DNA of 64,000 nt, from assembly GCA_026399755.1 (NCBI GenBank), contig JAPLQI010000052.1:1-64000 (forward strand). The letters are read 5' to 3'. Positions 22,641-31,550 of this stretch are shown here, in pieces. How positions within the stretch are numbered: the first letter of the stretch is position 1; each line of letters begins with the position of its first letter. The notes below the pieces were generated by a model, which saw only the letters and a list, made by a program, of their open reading frames with translations, was not told where the DNA came from and searched no databases. The stretch comes from Pseudomonadota bacterium. GTDB lineage: Bacteria; Pseudomonadota; Gammaproteobacteria; Burkholderiales; Chitinibacteraceae. A program made the position numbers and the translations under genes.

Positions 22641-22736
22641 GTAGGTTGGGTTAGCGGGGTCGTCAGCCGTTTTTAGCTGGCGATGTCGCGTAACCCAACA
22701 TACTCAGTTAGCAAGAATGTTGGGTTACGCACCTAC
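22641..22736. repeat. GGGTTAC-type palindromic element between iscS and iscU
   Basis: GCGTAACCCAACAT (22688-22701) and ATGTTGGGTTACGC (22717-22730) form a perfect 14-bp hairpin. The outer GTAGGT (22641-22646) and ACCTAC (22731-22736) extend it, and a further GGTTGGGTTAGCG lies at 22644. The preceding stretch 22510-22616 is another imperfect palindrome centred on GTTTACAAAAGTAAAC. Together they fill the 258-nt gap, so iscU translation is not coupled to iscS. Confidence 0.8.
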
Positions 22737-22767
22737 GAACCACAGAAACAGTAAAGAGGCACACAAA

Positions 22768-23148
22768 ATGGCATACAGCGAACAAGTTCTGGATCACTAT
22801 GAAAACCCACGCAATGTTGGCGCGTTTGAAAAAGGCGACGATAGCGTAGGCACTGGCATGGTGGGCGCTCCGGCCTGTGGCGACGTGATGAAGCTGCAAA
22901 TCAAGGTAGGCGCAGACGGCATCATCGAAGATGCTAAGTTTAAAACCTATGGCTGTGGCTCGGCGATTGCATCGTCTTCCCTCGTTACCGAATGGGTAAA
23001 GGGCAAGACGCTCGATCAAGCTTTGAGCATTAAAAACACCCACATCGCGGAAGAATTAGCGCTGCCACCGGTTAAAATTCACTGCTCTATCTTGGCCGAA
23101 GATGCCATTAAAGCAGCGGTAGCGGATTACAAAACTAAGCACGGTTAA
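22768..23148 (+). CDS. iscU: Fe-S cluster scaffold IscU
   Basis: A 126-residue scaffold on which [2Fe-2S] and [4Fe-4S] clusters are built. Ligands are in GAPACGDVMKLQ, YGCGSAIASSS and HCSILAEDAI (three conserved Cys plus Asp). The HscA-binding LPPVK motif is present (ALPPVKIHC). The ATG at 22768 (MAYSEQVLDHYENPRN) has an AAAGAGG Shine-Dalgarno and matches the family start. Confidence 0.96.
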   Translation: MAYSEQVLDHYENPRNVGAFEKGDDSVGTGMVGAPACGDVMKLQIKVGADGIIEDAKFKTYGCGSAIASSSLVTEWVKGKTLDQALSIKNTHIAEELALPPVKIHCSILAEDAIKAAVADYKTKHG

Positions 23149-23164
23149 TACTGATGTGGTTCAC

Positions 23165-23214
23165 CTTAAGGTGTAATACGCCCGAAAACCAACTCAGGCG
23201 CATTACACCCTAAG
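23165..23214. repeat. 18-bp inverted repeat between iscU and iscA
   Basis: CTTAAGGTGTAATACGCC (23165-23182) and GGCGCATTACACCCTAAG (23197-23214) pair in 16 of 18 positions around a 14-nt loop. It lacks a T-tract, so within the operon it is more likely a processing or REP-like hairpin than a full terminator. Confidence 0.75.
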
Positions 23215-23234
23215 ATATTATTGCGAGGCAAAAA

Positions 23235-23558
23235 ATGGCTCTTACATTAAGCGAAAGTGCAGCAACCCATATATCCAACTTTCTAGCAAAGCGTGGCAAA
23301 GGTCTTGGCGTGCGTTTGGCCGTTAAAACCTCGGGCTGTTCTGGCATGGCGTATAAGCTCGAATTTGTCGATGTGGCCAAAGAAGAAGACTTAGCTTTTG
23401 AAAGCTTCGGTGTAAAAATCTTTACCGACAGCAAATCACTGGCTTATCTGGATGGCACCGAGCTGGATTTCACCAAAGAAGGCCTGAACGAAGGGTTTAA
23501 ATTTAATAACCCCAACGTTAAAAACGAGTGCGGCTGCGGCGAAAGCTTTAACGTTTAG
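23235..23558 (+). CDS. iscA: A-type Fe-S carrier IscA
   Basis: A 107-residue A-type carrier. The three conserved Cys are in [10 protein letters not shown] and in the C-terminal ECGCGESF. The start [17 protein letters not shown] follows GCGAGGC at a good distance. It carries clusters from IscU to target apo-proteins. Confidence 0.95.
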   Translation: MALTLSESAATHISNFLAKRGKGLGVRLAVKTSGCSGMAYKLEFVDVAKEEDLAFESFGVKIFTDSKSLAYLDGTELDFTKEGLNEGFKFNNPNVKNECGCGESFNV

Positions 23559-23578
23559 TTACGCGCCACGCGATGCGC

Positions 23579-23725
23579 AAAACCCAAACCTTGAACCACA
23601 GAGGGCACAGAGAACACGGAGTTACACAGAGAAAAGCAAACCACGTAGACAACAAGTCCAGTCTACGATTTTCTCCGTGAGACTCCTTTTCCTCCTTTTA
23701 CTCCGTGTTTTAAGATTTGGGTTTT
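23579..23725. repeat. CACGGAG repeat, inverted pair, between iscA and hscB
   Basis: Left arm 23579-23637 (AAAACCCAAACCTTGAACC through CACAGAGAAAAGC), right arm 23669-23725 in inverse orientation (TTTTCTCCGTGAGACTCC to AGATTTGGGTTTT). It ends about 33 nt before hscB. Confidence 0.85.
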
Positions 23726-23758
23726 AAAGCAACTCCCCCTTCCCCGCCAAAAAACGCC

Positions 23759-24292
23759 ATGAACTTCGACTTTACGCAAAACCACTTCGCCCTTTTCGAC
23801 TTGCCTGCTCAGTTTGCCCTCGATCAGCGCAGCATAGACAGCAATTACCGCAGCTTACTGGCCACTTATCATCCTGATCGCTTTGCCAGCGAGAACGATG
23901 CTGTGCGCCGTATGAGCTTGCAGATTGCCACCCAAGTCAATGAAGCCTATCAAACGCTCAAATCGCCGATCAACCGTGGCCGCTATTTACTCAAGCTGGC
24001 CGGCGTCGACACGCAGGAAGAAAGCAATACCGCCATGCCGATTGATTTTTTAATGAATCAAATGGAATGGCGTGAGGCAATTGGCGATGCTAAAGCCACG
24101 CAAAATATTGAAAGCCTGGAAAACATCGGCAGAGAGCTGGCCGCTGAAACCAGCTCGTTGGAGCAACACCTTGCCAGCCTGCTGGACGAAACGCATGATT
24201 TAAGCGCGGCCACCATTGCCGTGCGTAAACTTCGCTTTATGGAAAAACTAGAGCAGGAAATTGGCGACGCCATCGAAACCCTGCTGTTTTAG
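23759..24292 (+). CDS. hscB: Fe-S cluster co-chaperone HscB
   Basis: A 177-residue J-type co-chaperone. The N-terminal J domain has the HPD motif in LATYHPDRFASEND and continues QVNEAYQTLKSPINRGRYLL. The C-terminal three-helix domain (about residues 95-177) binds IscU. It stimulates HscA ATPase for cluster transfer. The ATG at 23759 (MNFDFTQNHFALFDLP) matches the family. A longer frame upstream runs into the repeat. Confidence 0.94.
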   Translation: MNFDFTQNHFALFDLPAQFALDQRSIDSNYRSLLATYHPDRFASENDAVRRMSLQIATQVNEAYQTLKSPINRGRYLLKLAGVDTQEESNTAMPIDFLMNQMEWREAIGDAKATQNIESLENIGRELAAETSSLEQHLASLLDETHDLSAATIAVRKLRFMEKLEQEIGDAIETLLF

Positions 24293-24313
24293 TCGCACAT
24301 TATGTAGAGCGCT

Positions 24314-24578
24314 AAAACCCAAACCTTGAACCACAGAGGATCACAGAGTTTCACGGAGAAAACCCTAGGGATATGGTCATAATTAATTCCCCACGGTGAA
24401 ATAGCATCATTCCTGCATGCCTTTGACGGGAATCCTAGCGATCGACTGGATCCCGATAAAAAACTCAGGGATGACGATAAAGCTGTATTGGGATTTATTT
24501 CAATCAAAATCCTAAATGATGCATTGCTCCGTGGCCCCTCCGTGTTCTCCTTTACTCCGTGGTTTAAGGGTAGGTTTT
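24314..24578. repeat. CACGGAG repeat, inverted pair, between hscB and hscA
   Basis: Left arm 24314-24366 (AAAACCCAAACCTTGAACC through CACGGAGAAAACCC). Right arm about 24527-24578 in inverse orientation (CTCCGTGGCCCCTCCGTG to GGTAGGTTTT). The centre (about 160 nt) carries smaller palindromic pieces such as GGATCCCGATAAAAAACTC. It fills most of the 341-nt gap before hscA. Confidence 0.8.
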
Positions 24579-24633
24579 ACCATGAGGTATTAAGCTCTAC
24601 TGACATGCACTCGCTCTATCTTACGGATGAAAC

Positions 24634-26490
24634 ATGGCCTTATTACAAATTTCTGAGCCTGGAATGTTTGCCGAGCCACATCAACATCGCCTTGCAGTAG
24701 GCATTGATCTTGGCACGACCAACTCCTTAGTTGCCTCGGTAAAAAGCGGCAGCGCCGCCTGTTTACCTGATGAGCAAGGCCGCACCTTGCTGGCGTCCGT
24801 AGTGAACTACGGCAAGGATGGCGTAATTCACGTGGGCAGCAGCGCACTGGCTCGCCAAAACGATGATCCAAGCAATACTATCAGCTCAGTAAAGCGTTTT
24901 ATGGGCCGTGGTATCAATGATATTGCTGATTTAGCCACGCCTTACCGCTTTGTAGACGAGCCGGGCATGCTCAAAATATCGACACGGGCTGGGGTAAAAA
25001 GCCCGGTCGAAGTCTCGGCCGATATCCTGCGCACCCTTAAAGCCCGCGCCGAGCAAAGCTTGGGCGGCGAGCTGGTTGGTGCAGTGATTACCGTCCCCGC
25101 GTATTTTGACGACGCACAGCGCCAAGCCACCAAAGACGCGGCACAAATCGCCGGACTGAATGTACTGCGCTTACTCAATGAGCCTACCGCCGCTGCCATT
25201 GCCTATGGCCTGGATAATGCAGCCGAAGGCACTTATGTTATTTACGATTTAGGCGGCGGCACTTTTGATGTATCTATCCTAGAGCTGACCCGTGGCTTAT
25301 TTGAAGTACGTGCCACATCAGGGGACTCCAGGCTGGGCGGTGATGATTTTGATCACCGAATTTACTGCTGGATTTTGCAAGAAGCTGGTTTATCTGCACT
25401 GAATGCTCATGATGCCCGTGTACTGCTGACCCGTGCCCGCGAAGCGAAAGAAGCGCTTTCTGATCATCCCACTACACGTATCACGGCAGTGCTGAGCGAA
25501 GGCGTGGTCGTCGATGTAGCACTAAACACTGAAACACTGCATGAAATCACCCACACACTGGTCAGCAACACCATCACACCGGTACGCAAAGCCTTACGCG
25601 ATGCCAAGCTGCAAGTCAGTGATATCAAGGGCGTCGTCATGGTCGGCGGCGCTACCCGCATGCCGCAAGTGCGCCATGCAGTAGCCGATTTCTTTAAGCA
25701 AGAACCACTCACCAATTTAGACCCGGATAAAGTCGTTGCCATTGGTGCAGCGATTCAGGCCAATGTGCTGGCAGGCAATAAAGGGGAAGATGAATGGTTG
25801 CTGCTGGATGTGATTCCGCTCTCGCTAGGGCTGGAAACCATGGGCAATCTGGTCGAAAAAATCATCCCTAGAAACAGCACCATTCCTACCGCCAGAGCGC
25901 AAGAATTCACCACCTTTAAAGATGGCCAAACCGCTATGGCCATCCATGTATTGCAAGGCGAGCGCGAGCTGGTCAGCGATTGCCGCAGCTTGGCACGCTT
26001 TGAGCTGCGCGGCATTCCCCCCATGGTGGCGGGCGCTGCGCGTATCCGTGTGACCTTTCAGGTGGATGCAGATGGATTATTGTCCGTTGCAGCAAGAGAG
26101 CTGTCATCAGGGGTTGAAGCCAGCATTATGGTTAAGCCGTCTTATGGCCTAGCTGACGATGAAATCAGCCGCATGCTGACCGACTCTATGCAATATGCCA
26201 GTGCCGATGTGCAAGCGCGTAAGCTGGCCGAAGCATTGGTCGACGCAACCGCGATTGTAAATGCAACGACCGCTGCGCTAGAACAAGACGGCGACTTACT
26301 CAAAAGTAATGAGCGGGCAGTCATTGAAGCCAGCTTGCAACAGCTCAGCTCCAGTATGCAGACAAACGACGCCAACGCCATCCACGCCGCTACCGAAAAG
26401 CTGAACGAAGCAACAGGTGACTTTGCAGCCAAACGCATGGATGCTGCCGTAAAGCGTGGCCTAGCTGGCCAAAATATTGCTGAGATGTAA
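24634..26490 (+). CDS. hscA: Fe-S assembly chaperone HscA (Hsp70 type)
   Basis: A 618-residue Hsp70 homologue dedicated to IscU. The N-terminus [20 protein letters not shown] is the family hallmark, followed by the ATPase motifs [46 protein letters not shown] and [14 protein letters not shown]. The substrate-binding domain begins near residue 385 ([17 protein letters not shown]). It works with HscB on the LPPVK motif of IscU. Length equals E. coli HscA (616). Confidence 0.96.
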   Translation: MALLQISEPGMFAEPHQHRLAVGIDLGTTNSLVASVKSGSAACLPDEQGRTLLASVVNYGKDGVIHVGSSALARQNDDPSNTISSVKRFMGRGINDIADLATPYRFVDEPGMLKISTRAGVKSPVEVSADILRTLKARAEQSLGGELVGAVITVPAYFDDAQRQATKDAAQIAGLNVLRLLNEPTAAAIAYGLDNAAEGTYVIYDLGGGTFDVSILELTRGLFEVRATSGDSRLGGDDFDHRIYCWILQEAGLSALNAHDARVLLTRAREAKEALSDHPTTRITAVLSEGVVVDVALNTETLHEITHTLVSNTITPVRKALRDAKLQVSDIKGVVMVGGATRMPQVRHAVADFFKQEPLTNLDPDKVVAIGAAIQANVLAGNKGEDEWLLLDVIPLSLGLETMGNLVEKIIPRNSTIPTARAQEFTTFKDGQTAMAIHVLQGERELVSDCRSLARFELRGIPPMVAGAARIRVTFQVDADGLLSVAARELSSGVEASIMVKPSYGLADDEISRMLTDSMQYASADVQARKLAEALVDATAIVNATTAALEQDGDLLKSNERAVIEASLQQLSSSMQTNDANAIHAATEKLNEATGDFAAKRMDAAVKRGLAGQNIAEM

Positions 26491-26639
26491 ATTCAAAAAA
26501 CTAAACATCTGTAGACACAGAGATCGATGAGAACACAGAACACACAGAGCACACCGAGAAATTCATTAAATTTTTTCTCGAGGGTATGAGGGTTCAATAG
26601 TGGGTTTTTGTGTAATGAGCTAAATACTAAGGATTAATC

Positions 26640-26978
26640 ATGATTCAAATTGTAGTTCTGCCCCACCCCCAGCTTTGCCCCGAAGGCGCTGTGCTTGAAG
26701 CCGAAGCGGGTACATCGATTTGCGACGTGCTGCTTGCCAACGATATTGAAATCGAACATGCCTGCGAAAAATCCTGTGCCTGCACTACCTGCCACGTAAT
26801 TATCCGTGAAGGCTTTAAGTCACTCGCGCCATCTGATGAGCTAGAAGACGATATGCTGGATAAAGCATGGGGCCTAGAATCTGAATCGCGCCTGTCTTGT
26901 CAGTCACTTGTTACTGATACCGATTTAGTTGTAGAAATCCCCAAATACACAGTGAACCATGCACGGGAAAATCACTAA
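26640..26978 (+). CDS. fdx: [2Fe-2S] ferredoxin of the isc system
   Basis: A 112-residue adrenodoxin-type ferredoxin with cluster ligands in [14 protein letters not shown] and the distant Cys in SRLSCQSLV. It provides electrons for cluster assembly. The 150-nt gap from hscA contains a decayed copy of the CACGGAG repeat (about 26508-26613). Confidence 0.95.
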   Translation: MIQIVVLPHPQLCPEGAVLEAEAGTSICDVLLANDIEIEHACEKSCACTTCHVIIREGFKSLAPSDELEDDMLDKAWGLESESRLSCQSLVTDTDLVVEIPKYTVNHARENH

Positions 26979-27009
26979 GAAACAAGGCTCTTTTGAAAAG
27001 GACTTAAAA

Positions 27010-27204
27010 ATGAAATGGACTGATTCCCGTGAAATTGCCATTGAGCTGGCAGATAAATTTCCAAACATAGACCCAAAGACGGTGCGCTTTACTGATTTGA
27101 TGCAATGGGTCATTGAATTAGAAAACTTTAACGACGACGCAAAGCACTGCGGCGAAAAAATATTAGAAGCCATCCAACTGATGTGGATGGATGAAGCTGA
27201 TTAA
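27010..27204 (+). CDS. iscX: Fe-S assembly protein IscX
   Basis: A 64-residue acidic protein, [19 protein letters not shown], with the family signature [11 protein letters not shown] and C-terminal [12 protein letters not shown]. It binds IscS and iron and modulates cluster assembly. The ATG at 27010 follows AAAAGGAC and gives the family length. It is 31 nt after fdx and is the last gene of the isc operon. Confidence 0.94.
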   Translation: MKWTDSREIAIELADKFPNIDPKTVRFTDLMQWVIELENFNDDAKHCGEKILEAIQLMWMDEAD

Positions 27205-27250
27205 ATAATTACCCCACAAAAGATAGAGAAGCAATTACCCCCTATCTCTA

Positions 27251-27280
27251 TAAAAACGGCCACAGTTGTGGCCATTTTTA
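27251..27280. terminator. Bidirectional terminator after the isc operon
   Basis: GGCCACA-GT-TGTGGCC stem flanked by A5 on the left and T5 on the right, 46 nt after iscX. The rest of the gap up to 27581 (about 300 nt, AT-rich) holds no other recognised feature beyond the presumed promoter of the next gene. Confidence 0.9.
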
Positions 27281-27581
27281 TAATAGTTGCTCAATAGCCA
27301 CACCCAGTTAAGCTCCGTTTCAGGCTATGCCTTTGCGTCAGTGTTTTTCAAATTAACTTTAAAGCCTTATTCTATTTAATCGTTGTCTAGCAAGCTGCCG
27401 ATCTAGAGCCTGCCAAGCCTCAAACACGTTTGATTACAAGTCATGTAAAAATGACTAGAATGAATAAACTCTAATGCAGCTTTAAATATTAATTTTTACT
27501 AAACATGATTCAATTATCATCTCACTCCCTCTCCTTGCTATTTATTCAGCTAAAATGACAAGGATATATACGGAGCTTTGC

Positions 27582-28553
27582 ATGGCCACATCCCCCCGCC
27601 CCAGCGGACAAAAAGTATCGCGTCCCGCGTCGGCTCCTCGATTCGTATTTGAATCACGCGCTGCGCTGGATCGAGTTTTAAGCAAATCAGAAACTTATGC
27701 TGGCGTATTCCCTGCCCATATCGGCGCCATTGTGGATCACCTTGGCCGCGCTTGCGATTTAAACCGTAACGTGGTGATCGGCATGATTATGCTGCGCCAA
27801 GATGGTACTTACGCCATTCGGCATGCGATTAATGTGGCTTGCGTGGTAGAGCTGGCGCTAAGAGATCTTGGCCGCTCCCCCGTTGAGCGGCGCTCTGTCG
27901 TTGCAGCCGCACTCACCATGAATATCGGCATGTATGCCATTCAAGAAAAGCTTTCCAGCCAATCTGGCCCGCTCAGCCCAGAACAAAGACTGATGATGCA
28001 AGTGCACCCCGTTGAAGGCCGCGATGCTTTACGTAAACTGGGTGTAACAGATCCACTCTGGCTCGATTATGTCTTGCAGCACCACGAAATCCCCGATGGC
28101 ACAGGCTATCCTCAGCAGCTGGCTGGCGACGCGATTCACTTTGAAGCAAGGCTAATTGGCATTGCCGATCGATACTGCGCCATGCTCACCCGCAATGCTT
28201 GGCGGCGTGGGCAGCTCTCTGATTTGGCCTTACTCACCTCACTCAATGGCTCAGTCAATAGCATCGATCTAAAGCTGGGCCGACTCTTTACCCAAACTAT
28301 GGGGCTCTACCCACCCGGCGCAGTGGTCCAGCTACTTAACGGTGAAATAGGCATTGTGAAACGCCCGGGCCAGAGCGAGCAGACCCCCATTGTTGCAGCA
28401 CTTTTTAATAAACAATGGCAGCCCTTGCTTAATATTATTGAAAGAAATAGCGAGGATATCGACTTCAGTATTATTGGCGTTATCGAAAGCCAACGTGTTG
28501 CTGGCCTAGTGCCAATGGAAGACGTTTGGGGCAGCGACGCGCTTGGGGCGTAA
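27582..28553 (+). CDS. HD-GYP-like protein with degenerate metal site
   Basis: A 323-residue protein with the HD-GYP fold. Still present are the first His region AIRHAINVACVVEL (about 78-91), QVHPVEGRDAL, LQHHEIPDGTGYP (about 165-177) and GIADRYCAML. The expected His-Asp pair (usually HDIGK) is replaced by MNIGM at about 113-117. Active HD-GYP enzymes hydrolyse cyclic di-GMP with this metal site, so this protein is probably a non-catalytic binder or scaffold. There is a basic Ser/Pro-rich N-terminus and a C-terminal extension of about 100 residues, with no receiver domain. ATG 27582 with CGGAG upstream is preferred over 27555. Confidence 0.8.
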   Translation: MATSPRPSGQKVSRPASAPRFVFESRAALDRVLSKSETYAGVFPAHIGAIVDHLGRACDLNRNVVIGMIMLRQDGTYAIRHAINVACVVELALRDLGRSPVERRSVVAAALTMNIGMYAIQEKLSSQSGPLSPEQRLMMQVHPVEGRDALRKLGVTDPLWLDYVLQHHEIPDGTGYPQQLAGDAIHFEARLIGIADRYCAMLTRNAWRRGQLSDLALLTSLNGSVNSIDLKLGRLFTQTMGLYPPGAVVQLLNGEIGIVKRPGQSEQTPIVAALFNKQWQPLLNIIERNSEDIDFSIIGVIESQRVAGLVPMEDVWGSDALGA

Positions 28554-28579
28554 GGAATTCAATTTTTCGTCCAAAAACC

Positions 28580-28634
28580 ACACAAAGTGTATTGTTAATA
28601 TTCTAAAAATGGCGCAACATCCACACAATGTGTA
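28580..28634 (+). promoter_or_regulatory. Paired ACACAAWGTGTA motifs upstream of pyrB
   Basis: ACACAAAGTGTA at 28580-28591 and ACACAATGTGTA at 28623-28634 are near-perfect dyads 43 nt apart (about four helical turns). The second lies only 14 nt before the start codon. A third, ACACAAAGTATA (28856-28867), sits inside the gene in the linker between its HTH and enzyme domains. They look like operator sites, possibly for the HTH of the encoded protein itself. Confidence 0.55.
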
Positions 28635-28648
28635 GATAAGGTACCATC

Positions 28649-29923
28649 ATGCAATACGCCCAACAAAGTATTCTTCGCGATGCCATGCGATCACTCAACC
28701 TCACCCGCGATGCCATCACAGAGCGATTAGGGGTAAGTCGACGTGCCTTAGACAGCTGGCTGCTGCCTGATGATTCAAATGAACACCGTAGTATGCCCAC
28801 CATTGTTGAGCGCTTTCTGGCAGAAATCCTTAGCCAAGAATCCAATCAAAAATCGACACAAAGTATAGATTCAGCCAAAGCACATTGGGCTCCTCATCTT
28901 TTATCTGTTGAACAATTCAATCGCGATTCCGTAGAAGAACTCTTTCGTGTTGCAGATATGATGCAGCCCGTCGCACGTCGCCAAAAAACTTGCCGCGTAC
29001 TCGAAGGGGCCGTACTCGCCAATCTATTTTTTGAAGCAAGTACCCGCACCCGCATCAGCTTTGGCGCGGCTTTTTGCCGCCTTGGCGGCTCGGTTTGTGA
29101 TACCACCGGCTTTACTTTTTCATCAATGGCCAAGGGTGAGTCGATCTACGACACCAGCCGTGTTGTCAGTGGCTACGCTGATGCGATTGTAGTGCGCCAC
29201 CCAGAGCAAGGCGCAGTGGCCGAATTCGCCCAAGCCAGTAATATCCCCATCATTAATGGCGGCGACGGCCCTGGCGAGCACCCCACCCAAGCGCTACTCG
29301 ATCTTTACACGATGGAGCGCGAGTTTTCCCGCCTAAATAAGCTAATTGATGGCAGCCATATTGCACTGGTGGGCGATCTAAAACATGGCCGCGCCGCACA
29401 TTCATTAGCCAAATTACTGGGCTTATACAAGGGCTTAAAAATCACCCTGCTCGCACCTAACGGCCTAGAAATGCCCGCCAGCATCTTGGATGCAGCCAGC
29501 CGCAACGGAAATGTGATTGAGTGCACCGATCATCTGGCCACCGGCCTAGCAGGGGCCGATGTGATCTATGCAACCCGAGTACAAAAAGAGCGCATGCAGG
29601 GCGAAGTGATGGAAGGCTACGGCGAAAATTTCCAGATTAATTTGCGCGCAGTCGATACCTTCTGCAAACCTGACGTGATTGTCATGCACCCACTGCCACG
29701 AGACAGTCGTGCTGGAGCAAACGATCTCTCTACCGATTTAAACCAAGACCCAAGGTTGGCGATTTTCCGCCAAACCGACAATGGCGTGCCCATCCGCATG
29801 GCCATTTTTGCCAAGTTATTGGGTGTCGATTCATTAGTGCAACACAGCTTGCGTGATATCAGCTGGCGACACCCGCAAAAGCTAGGACCCAATGACGCGT
29901 CGTTTGACGAATTGTCGATCTGA
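28649..29923 (+). CDS. pyrB: Aspartate carbamoyltransferase with N-terminal helix-turn-helix
   Basis: A 424-residue protein. Residues about 80-410 are an aspartate/ornithine carbamoyltransferase: carbamoyl-phosphate loop FFEASTRTRISFG, HPTQALLDLYTME, LVGDLKHGRAAHSLAKLL and VIVMHPLPRDSRAG. The HGRAAHSL and PLPRDSR motifs point to ATCase, the first committed step of pyrimidine synthesis. Residues about 7-60 form an additional domain, RDAMRSLNLTRDAITERLGV followed by SRRALDSWLLPDD, resembling an HTH of the Xre/CopG-like DNA-binding type. Ordinary catalytic chains are about 310 residues, so this is a fusion. No pyrI is next to it. The dyads upstream suggest autoregulation, which is inference. Confidence 0.85.
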   Translation: MQYAQQSILRDAMRSLNLTRDAITERLGVSRRALDSWLLPDDSNEHRSMPTIVERFLAEILSQESNQKSTQSIDSAKAHWAPHLLSVEQFNRDSVEELFRVADMMQPVARRQKTCRVLEGAVLANLFFEASTRTRISFGAAFCRLGGSVCDTTGFTFSSMAKGESIYDTSRVVSGYADAIVVRHPEQGAVAEFAQASNIPIINGGDGPGEHPTQALLDLYTMEREFSRLNKLIDGSHIALVGDLKHGRAAHSLAKLLGLYKGLKITLLAPNGLEMPASILDAASRNGNVIECTDHLATGLAGADVIYATRVQKERMQGEVMEGYGENFQINLRAVDTFCKPDVIVMHPLPRDSRAGANDLSTDLNQDPRLAIFRQTDNGVPIRMAIFAKLLGVDSLVQHSLRDISWRHPQKLGPNDASFDELSI

Positions 29924-29956
29924 GTCTAATCAGTCATTTGTCATCATTGGATCATC

Positions 29957-30368
29957 GTAGGGCGGGTGAAACCCCATAGGCGCTAACCAAAGTCAAAAAG
30001 ATCTTTTTAGTGCCTTCGGCACGTTGATTTTGGAGCGGTTGGCCACCGCAGGGGCCTTCCTTTCTTGAACGGCCAAGAAACGAAGCCAAAGAAGGCCGCC
30101 CCAAACAGCACGAAGGCCCCTCACTGCGGACAATCGAGGTGGCGTCAATTCAACTCGCTTCGCTCAAACACGAATTGACGACGACTCCACCCCGCTTGTT
30201 CCTCGCTTCGGCGTGCTTCAGGGGGGACTTAAGCCCCATGTCGAGAGTGTGGGCATCGTGTTTTTTCGATGTTTGCTAATGCAAAAACATTTGGTTAGCG
30301 CGTATGGGGTTTCACCCGCCGTTTTCCATAGCATTTCATGCCAAAATCTGGCGGGTTTCCCGCCCTAC
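29957..30368. repeat. 412-bp palindromic element between pyrB and DUF2322 gene
   Basis: Outer arms GTAGGGCGGG (29957) and CCCGCCCTAC (to 30368). Inner arms 29960-29989 and 30292-30321 match in 28 of 30 positions (TGGTTAGCGC...GGGGTTTCACCCGCC). The centre contains AAAGATCTTTTTAGTGCC, GAAGGCCCCTCACTGCGG and GCGTCAATTCAACTCGC-like blocks. No transposase frame is present. It fills the 600-nt gap between pyrB and 30525. Confidence 0.75.
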
Positions 30369-30524
30369 AAACGATGCAATATATGTTATTGACTGAAATC
30401 GAGATCTCTAAGGCAAGTTTTTATGCCCACTCGCCTGTGCTACTCTCTGCGTAGGCACGACGTTGCAAGTCACCCTTATTTTATTCAGCACCATTCCAGC
30501 CCAGCCCTCAACACAGGATTCCCC

Positions 30525-30857
30525 ATGCTTTTTGCCGATGTACTTGCCAGCCTGCCGACTATTGATCATTTATCCGCACTCGAGCTACTCGATGGTGAAA
30601 CGGTGATCGCCGTTATTGAAAATAAACCCGGCCAAGCAGGGAGCGTTCGGGTTTATCACGCGCTTTATCAAGAATTTGGTGCTATCAATGCAGTCGCCGC
30701 CGCCAAAGGGGTGCGCCTTTATGCGGAGCACAGCGCAGACGCCAAAGCATTTCCTGGCAAGCACCCTAATATCGATCGCTTATTGGCCCTTATCGACAAT
30801 GGCAAACCCCTAGCCATTAAATTGATCAACGCTAATGTTGACCAATCCAAACGATAA
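30525..30857 (+). CDS. DUF2322 family protein
   Basis: A 110-residue soluble protein, MLFADVLASLPTIDHLSALE, with IENKPGQAGSVRVYHAL and AEHSADAKAFPGKHPNIDRLL. This pattern matches the DUF2322 family of betaproteobacteria, of unknown function. The ATG at 30525 has ACAGGA upstream. An upstream in-frame ATG at 30423 would add 34 residues outside the family. Its stop codon lies 38 nt before the next gene, probably the same transcript. Confidence 0.82.
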   Translation: MLFADVLASLPTIDHLSALELLDGETVIAVIENKPGQAGSVRVYHALYQEFGAINAVAAAKGVRLYAEHSADAKAFPGKHPNIDRLLALIDNGKPLAIKLINANVDQSKR

Positions 30858-30894
30858 AGCTACATTCCAAGCTGATTATTCAGAAATAAACACC

Positions 30895-31506
30895 ATGTTG
30901 AAGTACTCCTTTGTTGTAATGAGCTTGGTTTTTTGCAGCGCGGCCTTTGCTGGTGCGCAAAAAGAAGAACAGCTTTCCTCTAATGTGCAAACCTCGATGC
31001 AAAGATCGATCAATGATGGGCAATCACCCAGATTGGTCTTTGCTACGTCAGCGGAAGGAGAAGCTTGGCTTGCTGCCATGTCAGCCCGCTTAGCTAAGCG
31101 TATTCCTGATGAGTTTGTCCGCCGTACCCTCCTGACCACCATTCACTATGAAGCCAGCCGCGCCGGCTTAGATCCACAATTAGTCTTAGGGCTGGTGCAT
31201 GTAGAAAGTGGTTTTAACCGCTATGCATTATCGGTGGTAGGCGCAAGGGGCTTAATGCAGGTCATGCCGTTTTGGCAAAGATCGATTGGCAGCAGCACGC
31301 ATAATTTATTCGATATCAATACTAATTTGCGCTATGGCTGCACCATTTTGCGCCACTATTTAGATATAGAAAACGGCGATTATTTTAGAGCTTTAGGCCG
31401 TTATAACGGCAGCTTAGGCCGCGCTGAATACCCTAATTTAGTTTATGGCGCATGGAAAAATTACTACGCATACGCCACTAGTAACACCACACTGGCAGAG
31501 AAATAA
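30895..31506 (+). CDS. Periplasmic lytic transglycosylase (SLT domain)
   Basis: A 203-residue exported protein. The signal peptide is MLKYSFVVMSLVFCSAAFAGA. The SLT/lysozyme-like domain runs from about residue 85: LVLGLVHVESGFNRYALS contains the catalytic Glu, followed by VVGARGLMQVMPFW, FDINTNLRYGCTIL and LGRYNGSLG. Such enzymes cleave the glycan strands of peptidoglycan with 1,6-anhydro product. The ATG at 30895 is chosen because the signal peptide begins there. Confidence 0.9.
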   Translation: MLKYSFVVMSLVFCSAAFAGAQKEEQLSSNVQTSMQRSINDGQSPRLVFATSAEGEAWLAAMSARLAKRIPDEFVRRTLLTTIHYEASRAGLDPQLVLGLVHVESGFNRYALSVVGARGLMQVMPFWQRSIGSSTHNLFDINTNLRYGCTILRHYLDIENGDYFRALGRYNGSLGRAEYPNLVYGAWKNYYAYATSNTTLAEK

Positions 31507-31516
31507 AACGGGCAAT

Positions 31517-31544
31517 CTAGCAGCCTGCAAGGCAAGGCTGCTAG
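31517..31544. terminator. Hairpin between convergent genes
   Basis: CTAGCAGCCT / AGGCTGCTAG, perfect 10-bp stem with an 8-nt loop, located between the transglycosylase stop and the convergent Crp/Fnr gene stop. There is no T-run, so terminator function is only probable from position. Confidence 0.5.
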
Positions 31545-31550
31545 CTCACA

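Noticed and set aside
24488-24700. Plus-strand frame across the start of hscA
   Set aside because: It is made up of a repeat arm plus an out-of-frame piece of hscA.
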